Shown here: one piece after another, positions 30,858 through 39,619 of the stretch
Position numbering within the stretch: the stretch's first letter is position 1
Layout: the number at the start of each line of letters is the position of its first letter
Origin: Loktanella sp. M215
GTDB taxonomy: Bacteria; Pseudomonadota; Alphaproteobacteria; Rhodobacterales; Rhodobacteraceae
Direction of reading: 5' to 3'
DNA length: 64,000 bases
Assembly: GCF_021735925.1 (NCBI RefSeq)
Contig: NZ_WMEA01000001.1
Location: 2,696,001 to 2,760,000, forward strand
The notes under the pieces: generated by a model
Databases searched by the model: none
What the model was told of the DNA's origin: nothing
What the model saw: only the letters and a program-made list of their open reading frames with translations
Made by a program: the position numbers and the translations under genes

Positions 30858-32207
30858 TCAGGCTTTCTGCTTGGCGGCCTTGAAGGCCTTGAGTTTGTCC
30901 ATCAGGCGTGTCGCGAGGCCCGCCTTGTTGACCTGCGGCGCGCGCCCCAAGGCCAGATCGCCCGGGGGCACGTCCCGGGTGATGACCGAGCCTGAGCCGG
31001 TCATCGCCCCGGCGCCCACGGTCACGGGTGCGACAAGCATGGTGGAGGAGCCGATGAAAGCGCCTGCGCCGATTTCCGTGTGGTGCTTGAAGTAACCGTC
31101 GTAGTTGCAGGTGACGGTGCCTGCGCCGATGTTGGCGCCCGCACCCACGGTGGCGTCGCCGATGTAGGTCAGGTGGCTGACCTTGGCGCCGGTGTCGATC
31201 AGCGCGCTCTTGATCTCGACGAAGTTGCCGACCTTCGCGTTTTCGGCCAGTTCGGCGCCGGGGCGCAGGCGGGCGTAGGGGCCCACGACGGCACCGCGGC
31301 TGACGTGGCAGCCTTCGAGGTGGGAAAAGGCGCGGATCGTGGCGCCCGATTCGACGGTCACGCCGGGGGCGAAGACGACGTAGGGCTCGATCATTGCATC
31401 GGCGCCGATATAAGTGTCGTGGGCAAAGATCACCGTGTCGGGGGCGGGCATGGTGACGCCGTCCGCGAGGGCGGTGGCCCGGGCGGTGCGCTGGTATTGC
31501 TGTTCTGCGGCGGCCAGTTCGGCGCGGGAATTGATGCCGAGGGTTTCGGATTCGTCACAGGTCACGACACCGGCCGAGAGGTCGCGCGCGCGGGCGAGGC
31601 TCACGATGTCCGTGAGGTAGTATTCGCCCGCCGCGTTGTCGTTGCCGACCGCGTCGATCAGGGAAAACAGCGTGTCCGCGTCGGCGCAGATCACGCCGGA
31701 GTTGCACAGGTCGATGGCGCGGGTGGCCTCGTCCGCGTCCTTGTATTCGACGATGGTGGCGAGGCTGTCACCCTCCATCACCAGACGTCCATAGCGGCCG
31801 GGATCAGCGGCGCGGAAGCCGAGTACGACGACGTCGTGGGTGCGGCGGGCGTCCAGCATCCGTTCCAGCGTGTCGGGCGTGATGAAGGGGGTGTCGCCGT
31901 AAAGCACGACGGCGTCGCCGGTGAAACCGTCAAGCGCGGGGCGGGCCTGTGCGACGGCGTGGGCGGTGCCCAGTTGTTCGGTCTGGCGGACGCATGCGAT
32001 ACGGTCATCGAAGGCCGTGGCGGCCTTTTCCACCAGATCGCCACCGTGGCCGGTGACGACGACGGTGCGTGCGGGGTCGAGCGCGCCGCCCGCCTGCAGG
32101 GCGTGGATCAGCAGCGGTGCGCCGGCGAGGGGGTGCAGGACCTTGGGCAGGTCCGAGTTCATGCGTGTGCCCTTGCCTGCTGCAAGAACGATCAAAGCTG
32201 TTGTCAT
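30858..32207 (-). CDS. glmU: Bifunctional UDP-GlcNAc pyrophosphorylase / GlcN-1-P acetyltransferase
   Basis: GlmU makes UDP-N-acetylglucosamine in two steps in the cytoplasm. The 449-residue protein has the nucleotidyltransferase motif LAAGKGTRM at residues 7-15 and PKVLHPLAG after it. From about residue 250 it changes to a left-handed beta-helix of hexapeptide repeats that carries the acetyltransferase. The ATG at 32207 gives this exact family start; the open frame extends further upstream but without homology. glmS follows directly. Confidence 0.96.
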   Translation of the reverse strand: MTTALIVLAAGKGTRMNSDLPKVLHPLAGAPLLIHALQAGGALDPARTVVVTGHGGDLVEKAATAFDDRIACVRQTEQLGTAHAVAQARPALDGFTGDAVVLYGDTPFITPDTLERMLDARRTHDVVVLGFRAADPGRYGRLVMEGDSLATIVEYKDADEATRAIDLCNSGVICADADTLFSLIDAVGNDNAAGEYYLTDIVSLARARDLSAGVVTCDESETLGINSRAELAAAEQQYQRTARATALADGVTMPAPDTVIFAHDTYIGADAMIEPYVVFAPGVTVESGATIRAFSHLEGCHVSRGAVVGPYARLRPGAELAENAKVGNFVEIKSALIDTGAKVSHLTYIGDATVGAGANIGAGTVTCNYDGYFKHHTEIGAGAFIGSSTMLVAPVTVGAGAMTGSGSVITRDVPPGDLALGRAPQVNKAGLATRLMDKLKAFKAAKQKA

Positions 32208-32278
32208 GTGCCGCGCGTGCCCCATTTGTCGTTTGGCCGGGTTGTATCCGTTCCTGACCCGCTTACAAGGCGGGGCTG

Positions 32279-32305
32279 TGTCACGAAGGTTTACCATTCG
32301 TAACA
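32279..32305. promoter_or_regulatory. Imperfect inverted repeat between glmU and gph
   Basis: TGTCACGAA and TTCGTAACA form 9-bp arms with one mismatch around a 9-base spacer, in the divergent intergenic region. Position and symmetry fit a protein-binding operator. The regulator is unknown. Confidence 0.35.
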
Positions 32306-32336
32306 GTGGACCTGTCGCGACCAAGGGGAAAGATGC

Positions 32337-32999
32337 ATGCGCACGGTAGTATTCGATCTGGACGGCACGCTGGCGGACACCAGCGGCGATCTGATCGCGG
32401 CGGCGAACGCCTGTTTCCGCGATCTGGGGCTGGCCGATCAGCTGGATCCGGCGCGGGATCAGAAGACGGCGGTGCGTGGCGCGAAGGCCATGTTGCGGCT
32501 GGGACTGGAGCGGGCGGGGCGGCTGGACGAGGATCTGGTGGATGCGCAGTATCAGCCTTTGCTGGATCACTACGCCCGGGCGATCAGCACGCATACCTAT
32601 CTGTATGACGGCGCGATGGAGGCGATCGCGGCGCTGACCGAGGCAGGGTACCGCGTGGCGATCTGCACCAACAAGCCCGAGGCGCTGGCGGTGCAACTGC
32701 TGACGGCACTGGGCGTGATGGACCGGTTCCATGCGATGCTGGGGGCGGACAGCTTGCCCGTGCGCAAGCCCGACCCCGAACATCTGTTCGAGACGGTGCG
32801 TCGGGCGGGGGGCGATCCGGGGATGTGTCTTCTGGTGGGCGACACGGACACGGACCGCAAGACCGCCCATGCGGCGGGGGTGCCGTCGGTGCTGGTGACC
32901 TTCGGCCCCGCAGGCGAAGACATGGCGGCGCTGAACCCCGCCGCGCTGTTGGCGCATTACAACGATCTGCCCCGCGTCGTACGCGATCTGATCGGTTAA
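32337..32999 (+). CDS. gph: Phosphoglycolate phosphatase (HAD family)
   Basis: This 220-residue HAD-superfamily phosphatase probably hydrolyses 2-phosphoglycolate. Motif I DLDGTLADT has the nucleophile Asp7 and acid Asp9. Motif II is in AICTNKP, motif III is the Lys of RKPDPEHL near residue 141, and motif IV is GDTDTDRKTA near 168-177. The helical cap between residues 15 and 80 is of the Gph type. It is divergent from glmU and lies 10 bases before the aminotransferase frame, so the two may be cotranscribed. Confidence 0.85.
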   Translation: MRTVVFDLDGTLADTSGDLIAAANACFRDLGLADQLDPARDQKTAVRGAKAMLRLGLERAGRLDEDLVDAQYQPLLDHYARAISTHTYLYDGAMEAIAALTEAGYRVAICTNKPEALAVQLLTALGVMDRFHAMLGADSLPVRKPDPEHLFETVRRAGGDPGMCLLVGDTDTDRKTAHAAGVPSVLVTFGPAGEDMAALNPAALLAHYNDLPRVVRDLIG

Positions 33000-33009
33000 C
33001 CTGTTGACG

Positions 33010-34245
33010 ATGCCCGTGCCTGTCGCGACAGTCGGGGGCATGGGAGAGGTCTTTACAGGAAACTTCACGCAGCAGGAACCGCTGCCCGACGCGGCCCTTG
33101 CGGCGGCGGAGGCGGTGCTGCGTCATGGGCGTCTGCACCGCTATAACACCGCCGATGGTGAGGTCGCAGAGACGGCCTTGCTGGAGGAGGAGTTCGCGGC
33201 CAGCACCGGGGCGGCCTATTGCCTCGCCGTGGCCTCTGGCGGCTATGCGCTGGGCTGCGCGCTGCGCGCCTGCGGGGTAACGCCGGGCGATGCGGTGCTA
33301 ACCAATGCCTTTACGCTCGCCCCGGTGCCGGGGGCGATTGCGGGGGTGGGGGCGGTGCCGGTGCTGGTCGGCGTGACCGAAGCGCTGGTCATCGATATGG
33401 ACGATCTGGCCGCCAAGCTGGGGCAGGCGCGGGTGCTGCTTTTGTCCCACATGCGCGGGCATATCTGCGACATGGACCGGCTGATGCAGCTTTGCGACGC
33501 CGCGGGGGTCACGGTGATCGAGGATTGCGCCCATACCATGGGGGCCGCGTGGAACGGCAGGCCCACCGGGCGCTGGGGGCGGATGGGGTGTTTTTCGACC
33601 CAGACCTACAAGCATATCAATTCGGGCGAGGGCGGCTTGCTGATTTCCGACGACGCAGAGGCAATGGCGCGCGCGGTGCTGCTGTCGGGCAGCTACATGA
33701 TGTACGGCCGTCACCGGGCGGCCCCGCCAGAGGAGGCCTTCGCGGATTTGCGCTACGAGGTGCCCAATATCTCTGGCCGGATGGACAATCTGCGGGCGGC
33801 GATCCTGCGGCCGCAGTTGAAGGGTCTGACGCGGCAGGCGGGGCGCTGGAACGACCGTTACCGCAGGCTGGCGGAGGGGTTGGCGGATCTGCCGGGGGTC
33901 AGCGTGCCTGTGCGTCCGGCCGCGGAGCAGTTCGTCGCCTCGTCCTTTCAGTTCCTGCTGCTGGACCAGCCGGCGGAGGTCATTGCCGCCGTCGTCGCGG
34001 GCTGTGCAGCACGGGGGGTGGAGCTGAAATGGTTCGGCGCGGCAGAGCCGGTGGGCTTTACCTCGGGCTATGCCTCTTGGCGCTATGCGCCGCAGCACGC
34101 GCTGCCCGCGACCGACCGGGTTTTGGCGGGACTGCTGGACATGCGCCTGCCGCTGACATTCTCGCTGGATGATTGCGCCGTGATTGCGCGGATCATCCGT
34201 GACGTGGTGACGGACGTGCTGGGCCGCACGCGGGGGGCTGCATGA
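33010..34245 (+). CDS. DegT/DnrJ/EryC1 family PLP aminotransferase
   Basis: The 411-residue protein belongs to the sugar aminotransferase family. The PLP-lysine region is FSTQTYKHINSGEGG near residue 200, and the family block VIEDCAHTMGAAWNG is near 170. SGSYMMYGRH and NISGRMDN are later family motifs. The ATG at 33010 is used; a further start at 33040 is equally possible, and neither has a strong ribosome-binding site. A 12-bp palindrome CTGTCGCGACAG at 33020-33031 lies between the two starts. It is coupled to the next gene by an ATGA overlap. No sugar-nucleotide pathway genes surround it, so its substrate is unknown. Confidence 0.85.
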   Translation: MPVPVATVGGMGEVFTGNFTQQEPLPDAALAAAEAVLRHGRLHRYNTADGEVAETALLEEEFAASTGAAYCLAVASGGYALGCALRACGVTPGDAVLTNAFTLAPVPGAIAGVGAVPVLVGVTEALVIDMDDLAAKLGQARVLLLSHMRGHICDMDRLMQLCDAAGVTVIEDCAHTMGAAWNGRPTGRWGRMGCFSTQTYKHINSGEGGLLISDDAEAMARAVLLSGSYMMYGRHRAAPPEEAFADLRYEVPNISGRMDNLRAAILRPQLKGLTRQAGRWNDRYRRLAEGLADLPGVSVPVRPAAEQFVASSFQFLLLDQPAEVIAAVVAGCAARGVELKWFGAAEPVGFTSGYASWRYAPQHALPATDRVLAGLLDMRLPLTFSLDDCAVIARIIRDVVTDVLGRTRGAA

Positions 34246-34778
34246 GGCGGGCGGAGGTCGAAGCCGCCATCGGTGCGGCCCTGGCCGAGATCGGCCAGTC
34301 CGTGGTGCCTTATGTGATCGACCGCCAGCCGCGCGGTGACGGCACGCCCCATGTGGAGGGCGATGGGCCGCTTTTCGAGCTGATCGTGGATGACGACGGG
34401 ATGGAGCGGACCCGCGAGACCATCGACGGGCATGAGTTGCTGTTCCGGATGCTGCGCCGCGAGACGCGCCTGCTGGCGATGGCGGCGGAGCGCGCGACGC
34501 GCACGGTGCAGGCGCCGGGTTGGCTGATGCGGGTCCGGCAAAGGTGGCCCGGCGCGCTGGAAGGGCTGATCGGCACTGACGATTATTCCCGCGCCACCTG
34601 GATCGACGCCCATATCAGGTTGATGACGCGTCTGCGCAGCGACTGGGGCGCGCGGGTCAAGACCGAGAACGACGCGATGCTGCGCCGCTATCCGCTGACC
34701 GCCGCGGAGCGGGAGAACTTTCGCAGGCTGGATCTGGCGGCCTTCGGACTCGCAGGTGGGCGGTCGGAACAGCGGTGA
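34242..34778 (+). CDS. Uncharacterised protein coupled to DegT aminotransferase
   Basis: The 178-residue product has no signal peptide or membrane helix. The N-terminal half holds an acidic beta-rich region (EGDGPLFELIVDDDGMER). The C-terminal half is helical with many Arg residues. I do not recognise the family; the early part faintly recalls Imm63-type immunity proteins, but no toxin gene is adjacent, so this is not claimed. Its ATG overlaps the aminotransferase stop, which makes co-production with that enzyme likely. Confidence 0.7.
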   Translation: MRRAEVEAAIGAALAEIGQSVVPYVIDRQPRGDGTPHVEGDGPLFELIVDDDGMERTRETIDGHELLFRMLRRETRLLAMAAERATRTVQAPGWLMRVRQRWPGALEGLIGTDDYSRATWIDAHIRLMTRLRSDWGARVKTENDAMLRRYPLTAAERENFRRLDLAAFGLAGGRSEQR

Positions 34779-34862
34779 GGGCTGGTGCCGAGGGCGCGGC
34801 GGGGCTGCGCGACGGGTCCCGGTGAGACGCGGCCCCGGCGGATCCCTGTGGGTGGGGCCGGA

Positions 34863-34895
34863 CCCTCCGGGGGGAGTATTTTGAAAAAAGCGAGG
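34863..34895. repeat. Dispersed repeat copy C (degenerate)
   Basis: CCCTCCGGGGGG then AGTATTTTGAAAAAAG lies between two convergent genes and resembles the core of the other copies (GAAGTATTTGAAACCAG) with several changes. It is assigned by similarity of pattern and position only. Confidence 0.4.
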
Positions 34896-34902
34896 GGTGG
34901 CG

Positions 34903-35379
34903 TCAGTTTTGCGCCGCGGCCTCTGTCCCGGGGGTGTAGAGCGGGACGGTGCTGATCGACATCTTGGCGGAGCCTTGCGTCAGTTCCGTCGCGTGGGCGA
35001 GGTAGATCAGGGTGTTGTTGGCCTCGTCGAAGATGCGCTTGATGCGGATCGACTTCAGAATGATCGACTGACGTTCCTGAAAGACATTCTCGCCTTCGGG
35101 GCTGCGGTCGATGTCGCCGATCACGATGGGGCCGGTCTGACGGCAGGCGATGGAGGAATTGGACGGATCCTCGAACCAGTTGCCGTTCGACAGGCGGTCG
35201 AAGATCGAGCGGTCGAAATAGGCGAGGTGACAGGTGATGCCCTGCACCTTGGGGTCCTGCACCGCCTCTATCACGATGTCGTTGCCGACCCAGTCGACGC
35301 CGACCGAGCCCACCTGTTCGGCCGTGGCGGGAAGGGACAGGAGGGTGAGGGCGGTCGCGATTGCGGTGATGTGTTTCAT
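34903..35379 (-). CDS. creA: CreA family secreted protein
   Basis: The 158-residue protein has a Sec signal peptide (residues 1-20, ending PATA) and then the CreA pattern: [35 protein letters not shown] and [12 protein letters not shown]. CreA proteins are periplasmic and widely conserved, and their function is not established. Two Cys residues in the mature part may form a disulfide. It is divergent from ivd, with about 100 bases between starts. Confidence 0.9.
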   Translation of the reverse strand: MKHITAIATALTLLSLPATAEQVGSVGVDWVGNDIVIEAVQDPKVQGITCHLAYFDRSIFDRLSNGNWFEDPSNSSIACRQTGPIVIGDIDRSPEGENVFQERQSIILKSIRIKRIFDEANNTLIYLAHATELTQGSAKMSISTVPLYTPGTEAAAQN

Positions 35380-35448
35380 GAAAACCGATGTAAGCTGGGG
35401 GCGGGGGGATGCAAGAGGCTTGACCGCTGGGGCGCCCCTGACTTAGGA

Positions 35449-35466
35449 ATTGAACAAGTGTTCAAT
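35449..35466. promoter_or_regulatory. Perfect palindrome upstream of ivd, likely operator
   Basis: ATTGAACAAGTGTTCAAT is two perfect 8-bp arms around a central AG. It ends one base before the AAAGGA ribosome-binding site of ivd and lies in the creA-ivd divergent region. The symmetry resembles operators of TetR-family repressors of acyl-CoA metabolism. No regulator gene is adjacent, so the binding protein is inferred only by type. Confidence 0.6.
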
Positions 35467-35481
35467 AAAGGATGCGGCGCG

Positions 35482-36645
35482 ATGTTCCATGCCTCCATGA
35501 CCTTTGATCTGGGCGATGACGTGAATGCGTTGCGCGATATGGTGCATGGCTGGGCGCAGGACCGGCTGCGGCCGATGGCTGCGGCGATCGACCGGGACAA
35601 TGCCTTTCCGCCCGCCCTGTGGCGCGAGCTGGGTGATCTGGGATTGCTGGGGGTGACGGTGCCGGAGGCTTACGGCGGTGCGGGGATGAGCTATCTTGCG
35701 CATACGGTCGCGGTGGAGGAGATCGCGCGGGCGAGTGCCTCGGTGTCGTTGTCTTACGGCGCGCATTCGAACCTCTGCGTGAACCAGATCAAGCTGAACG
35801 GGACCGAGGCGCAGAAGGCGAAGTATCTGCCGCGGCTGGTCAGCGGCGAACATGTCGGTGCGCTGGCGATGAGCGAGGCGGGGGCGGGATCTGACGTCGT
35901 GTCCATGTCGCTGTCGGCCGAGAAGCGTAACGATCATTACCGCCTGTCGGGGACGAAATACTGGATCACCAACGGGCCCGATGCGGATACGCTGGTGGTC
36001 TATGCGAAGACCGACAAGGCGGCCGGGTCCAAGGGGATCACGGCGTTCCTGATCGAGCGCGAGATGACAGGGTTCAGCACGAGCGTCCATTTCGACAAGC
36101 TGGGGATGCGCGGGTCGAACACGGCGGAGCTGGTGTTCGACGATGTCGAGGTGCCTTTCGAGAACGTGCTGGGCGAGGAGGGGCGCGGCGTACGGGTGCT
36201 GATGTCCGGCCTTGATTACGAGCGGGTCGTGCTGGCGGGGATCGGGCTGGGGATCATGGCGGCCTGTCTGGACGAGGTGATGCCGTATCTGGCGCAGCGG
36301 AAACAATTCGGGCAGCCCATCGGGTCGTTCCAGCTGATGCAGGGCAAGATTGCCGACATGTACACGGCGATGAACTCGGCCCGGGCCTATGTCTATGAAG
36401 TGGCGCGCGCCTGCGACCGGGGGACGGTGACGCGTCAGGATGCGGCGGCGTGCTGTCTTTATGCCAGCGAAGAGGCGATGAAGCAGGCGCATCAGGCGGT
36501 GCAGGCGATGGGGGGTGCGGGCTTCATGGCCGACGCGCCGGTGGCTCGCCTGTTCCGCGACGCCAAGCTGATGGAGATCGGGGCGGGCACGTCCGAGATC
36601 CGGCGGATGCTGGTGGGGCGCGAGCTGATGGCGGCGATGGGGTGA
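35482..36645 (+). CDS. ivd: Isovaleryl-CoA dehydrogenase
   Basis: This FAD acyl-CoA dehydrogenase oxidises isovaleryl-CoA to 3-methylcrotonyl-CoA in leucine breakdown. The 387-residue chain has the acyl-CoA dehydrogenase signatures [16 protein letters not shown] and [20 protein letters not shown]. The catalytic Glu is Glu247 in [10 protein letters not shown], the position specific to isovaleryl-CoA dehydrogenases rather than the C-terminal Glu of most paralogues. AAAGGA lies 9 bases before the ATG. It heads an operon that ends with methylcrotonyl-CoA carboxylase, which supports the assignment. Confidence 0.95.
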   Translation: MFHASMTFDLGDDVNALRDMVHGWAQDRLRPMAAAIDRDNAFPPALWRELGDLGLLGVTVPEAYGGAGMSYLAHTVAVEEIARASASVSLSYGAHSNLCVNQIKLNGTEAQKAKYLPRLVSGEHVGALAMSEAGAGSDVVSMSLSAEKRNDHYRLSGTKYWITNGPDADTLVVYAKTDKAAGSKGITAFLIEREMTGFSTSVHFDKLGMRGSNTAELVFDDVEVPFENVLGEEGRGVRVLMSGLDYERVVLAGIGLGIMAACLDEVMPYLAQRKQFGQPIGSFQLMQGKIADMYTAMNSARAYVYEVARACDRGTVTRQDAAACCLYASEEAMKQAHQAVQAMGGAGFMADAPVARLFRDAKLMEIGAGTSEIRRMLVGRELMAAMG

Positions 36646-37190
36646 AGGCGGTGTCCGTGATCCTGCCGCTGCTTGCGCTGGTCGCCATGGTGGCCTGGCT
36701 GGTGCTGCGGGACCGCACAGTCACGATGCCGCTGGCGGTGACGGTGTCGCAGGATTGCGTGACGCAGACCATTGATCGCGCCTTGCCCGCTGCCGGTGTC
36801 ACGGCGGCGGATGCGACGGATGCGCAGATCATCACGGTGTTTGCCACCGCCACCACGTGCCTGACGCGGGACGCAATGTCGGATTGCTTTACCTTTGGGA
36901 TGACGCCGACGGACGGGTCATGCACCGATCAGGCGCTGGCCCGTCTGACACAGGCCGAGACGGATGCGATGACGGGCTTTGATGCCCTGCCGGAGCGGTT
37001 GCGCGGTATCGTTGCCCGGTCCTTTGCGCGGATGGCCGAGGCCGGCGGCACCTGCGGTGGCCGTTTCGATAGATTTGCCGCAGGTCAGGCGTCGTCAGAG
37101 GTGCTTTGCGCCGGCTTCGCGACGGCGTCGCGCATTGCCATGCTGCAGGTTGCGGGCCAGATGGCGCAGGCGCGCCGGTGGACGTCATGA
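36642..37190 (+). CDS. Uncharacterised membrane-anchored Cys-rich protein
   Basis: The 182-residue product is predicted from a GTG at 36642 that overlaps the ivd stop (GTGA). Residues 5-20 form a hydrophobic anchor. The rest is outside the membrane and carries seven or so Cys residues ([33 protein letters not shown]), which suggests disulfides in the periplasm. No family is recognised. A GTG at 36651 is an alternative start. Its place inside a leucine catabolic operon is unexpected. Confidence 0.65.
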   Translation: MKAVSVILPLLALVAMVAWLVLRDRTVTMPLAVTVSQDCVTQTIDRALPAAGVTAADATDAQIITVFATATTCLTRDAMSDCFTFGMTPTDGSCTDQALARLTQAETDAMTGFDALPERLRGIVARSFARMAEAGGTCGGRFDRFAAGQASSEVLCAGFATASRIAMLQVAGQMAQARRWTS

Positions 37191-37471
37191 CGCGGCGCCT
37201 GCTGTTTCTGCCGCTGGCGGCACTGATCGTGCTGACGGGATATCTCGGGCTGCGCATGGGGCAGCCGCTGGGCGATACGGAGATCATCGAGCGGGCGGCG
37301 GCGCGGTATCTGGCCGAGGCCGGGGAGGGTGCGGTGCGCACCGATTGTGCGGCGACGGCGCATCCGCAGGCGCGGATGATCGTGGTGTGTCATCACGCGG
37401 ACGGGCGCAGCTTTTCCTACGTCATGGGCGACCGGGGCGAGGTTTTCGAGGCGGCGGGGCCGCAGGCGTGA
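37187..37471 (+). CDS. Small membrane-anchored protein
   Basis: The 94-residue product starts with a hydrophobic helix (residues 4-22) and has two Cys residues in the remainder (TDCAATAHP and VVCHHAD). Its ATG overlaps the previous stop (ATGA), so it is translationally coupled. No family is recognised. It is probably exported like its two neighbours. Confidence 0.65.
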   Translation: MTRRLLFLPLAALIVLTGYLGLRMGQPLGDTEIIERAAARYLAEAGEGAVRTDCAATAHPQARMIVVCHHADGRSFSYVMGDRGEVFEAAGPQA

Positions 37472-37482
37472 GGGAATGTGAC

Positions 37483-37989
37483 ATGAAGATTGCGGTGCAG
37501 ATGATTGCAATGACGTGCTTTTTGACGGGTGCGGCGCAGGCACAGGACCTGGTCTATGCGGATGATGCGACGCAGGCCTGCCTGGCGGAGGCAGTGCCTG
37601 GGGACCGCGCGGGGTGTGTCGGCGCATCGGCCAATGCCTGCATGACCGACACGCCGGGGGGCGAGACGACGGTGGGCATGGGCGGCTGTCTGGACCGGGA
37701 ATTGCAGTATTGGGATGGGGCGTTGAATGCTGCTTACGGCGCGCTGATGGATGTTTACAAGGCAAGCGATGCAGAGGCGCAGGTCGGCGGGTGGCACACG
37801 CCCGCGCAGGTGCCGGCGTTGAAGGCGATGCAGCGGGCCTGGATCACCTATCGCGATGCGCGCTGCGATTTCGAGCGTGCGAAGTGGGGCGGCGGCACCG
37901 GTGGTGGTCCGGCCACACTGCAGTGTCTGACAGAGGTGACGGCAGCGCAGACTTTCCTGTTGCACGATGGACTGGACGGGCTGCAATGA
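37483..37989 (+). CDS. LprI-like (DUF1311) secreted protein
   Basis: The 168-residue protein has a Sec signal peptide (about residues 1-20, ending AQA). It then shows the pattern of the lysozyme-inhibitor LprI N-terminal domain (DUF1311): spaced Cys residues, [19 protein letters not shown], and [20 protein letters not shown]. Members act in the periplasm; some inhibit lysozyme, but most are untested. Its stop overlaps the start of mccB (ATGA), so it is part of the operon. Confidence 0.8.
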   Translation: MKIAVQMIAMTCFLTGAAQAQDLVYADDATQACLAEAVPGDRAGCVGASANACMTDTPGGETTVGMGGCLDRELQYWDGALNAAYGALMDVYKASDAEAQVGGWHTPAQVPALKAMQRAWITYRDARCDFERAKWGGGTGGGPATLQCLTEVTAAQTFLLHDGLDGLQ

Positions 37990-39545
37990 CGCGGGACGCG
38001 CATCTGGCGGCGCTGGGCCGCGTGGCCGAGGCGGCAGCACTGGCGATGGCGGGCGGCGGAGAGACTGCCCGGGCGCGGCACACCGGTCGTGGCAAGATGC
38101 TGCCGCGCGAGAGGGTGGCGAACCTGCTGGATGCAGGCTCGCCCTGGCTGGAGATTGGTGTCACCGCAGGGCACGGGATGTACGACGGTGCGGCCCCCGG
38201 TGCAGGCGTCATTGCCGGGATCGGGCGCGTCTGCGGGGTGCAGGTCATGGTGGTGTGCAACGATGCCACCGTGAAGGGCGGCACCTATTACCCGGTCAGC
38301 GTCAAGAAACACCTGCGCGCGCAGGAGATTGCGGCGCGGTGCCGGCTGCCTTGCGTCTACCTCGTGGACAGCGGCGGTGCGAACCTGCCCAATCAGGACG
38401 AGGTCTTTCCGGACCGCGATCACTTTGGCCGCATCTTTTACAATCAGGCGAACATGTCGGCGGCGGGGATCGCGCAGATCGCGGTGGTGATGGGGTCCTG
38501 CACGGCCGGCGGGGCCTATGTGCCGGCGATGGCGGACGTGAGCATCATCGTGCGGGATCAGGGGACGATCTTTCTGGCCGGGCCGCCGCTGGTGAAGGCC
38601 GCGACCGGAGAGGTCGTGACGGCCGAGGATCTGGGTGGCGGCGATGTGCATACGCGGCTGTCGGGTGTGGCGGATTATCTGGCCGAGGATGACGCCCATG
38701 CGCTGGCGCTGGCGCGGCAGGCGGTGGCGAGCGTCTCTCAGCGGGAAATGAGCGATATCAAGCGGATGGAGAGCGAACCTCCGGCCATTGATCCCGAGAC
38801 GCTGTTCGATGTGGTGCCCGCGGACCTGCGCACGCCCTATGATATCCGGGAGGTGATCCGGCGGATCGTGGATGGGTCGCGGTTCGATGAGTTCAAGGCG
38901 CGGTTCGGGGATACGCTGGTGACGGGCTTTGCCCATATCGACGGCTGGCCCTGCGGGATCGTGGCCAACAATGGCGTGCTGTTTAGCCAAGCTGCCCAGA
39001 AGGGTGCGCATTTCGTGGAGCTGTGTTCGCAACGACGGATTCCGCTGGTATTTCTGCAGAACATCACCGGGTTCATGGTGGGCCGGGAATACGAGAACGA
39101 GGGCATCGCGCGGCACGGAGCCAAGATGGTGACGGCGGTGGCGACGACAAAGGTGCCCAAGATCACGATGGTCGTGGGCGGCAGTTATGGCGCCGGAAAT
39201 TATGGCATGGCGGGAAGGGCTTACAGTCCGGACTTCATGTGGACGTGGCCCACGTCGCGGACCGCCGTCATGGGCGGCGAGCAGGCGGCGGGCGTGCTGG
39301 CCACGGTCCGGCGCGACGGGCTGGAGCGGCGGGGGATCGCTTGGGCCGAAGAGGAAGAGACAGCCTTCAAGCAGCCTATTCTGGACCAGTTCGCGGAACA
39401 GTCCGACCCGCTTTATGCCTCTGCCCGGCTGTGGGACGACGGCGTGATCGACCCGCGGCAGAGCCGCGCGGTGCTGGCGCTGAGCCTTGCCGCATCCTGC
39501 AATACCCCGATCGAGGAGACACGCTTTGGCGTCTTTCGCATGTAG
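37986..39545 (+). CDS. mccB: Methylcrotonyl-CoA carboxylase, carboxyltransferase (beta) subunit
   Basis: The beta subunit transfers the carboxyl group from biotin to 3-methylcrotonyl-CoA in leucine degradation. The 519-residue chain has both crotonase-fold halves of acyl-CoA carboxyltransferases, with [16 protein letters not shown] and [18 protein letters not shown] in the first and [20 protein letters not shown] in the second. The ATG at 37986 overlaps the previous stop. The N-terminus is shorter than in many homologues (about 535 residues). ivd upstream and mccA downstream support MCC over propionyl- or geranyl-CoA carboxylase. Confidence 0.93.
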   Translation: MTRDAHLAALGRVAEAAALAMAGGGETARARHTGRGKMLPRERVANLLDAGSPWLEIGVTAGHGMYDGAAPGAGVIAGIGRVCGVQVMVVCNDATVKGGTYYPVSVKKHLRAQEIAARCRLPCVYLVDSGGANLPNQDEVFPDRDHFGRIFYNQANMSAAGIAQIAVVMGSCTAGGAYVPAMADVSIIVRDQGTIFLAGPPLVKAATGEVVTAEDLGGGDVHTRLSGVADYLAEDDAHALALARQAVASVSQREMSDIKRMESEPPAIDPETLFDVVPADLRTPYDIREVIRRIVDGSRFDEFKARFGDTLVTGFAHIDGWPCGIVANNGVLFSQAAQKGAHFVELCSQRRIPLVFLQNITGFMVGREYENEGIARHGAKMVTAVATTKVPKITMVVGGSYGAGNYGMAGRAYSPDFMWTWPTSRTAVMGGEQAAGVLATVRRDGLERRGIAWAEEEETAFKQPILDQFAEQSDPLYASARLWDDGVIDPRQSRAVLALSLAASCNTPIEETRFGVFRM

Positions 39546-39547
39546 GC

Positions 39548-39598
39548 CGCTGCGGTGGCGGGCGTCCCACCCGCCCACCCCCGCCCACCACCGCAGCG
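39548..39598 (+). other. Long hairpin between mccB and mccA
   Basis: A 17-bp stem with one mismatch (39548-39564 with 39582-39598) fills the gap between two operon genes and has no T run. It may protect upstream mRNA or reduce read-through and so set the subunit ratio. Confidence 0.55.
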
Positions 39599-39619
39599 TC
39601 CGGCGGGCGGTGTGCTGCC

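Noticed and set aside
32208..33068. Upstream extension of the glmU frame by 287 codons
   Set aside because: The GlmU start motif lies at 32207, and the extension is antisense to gph.
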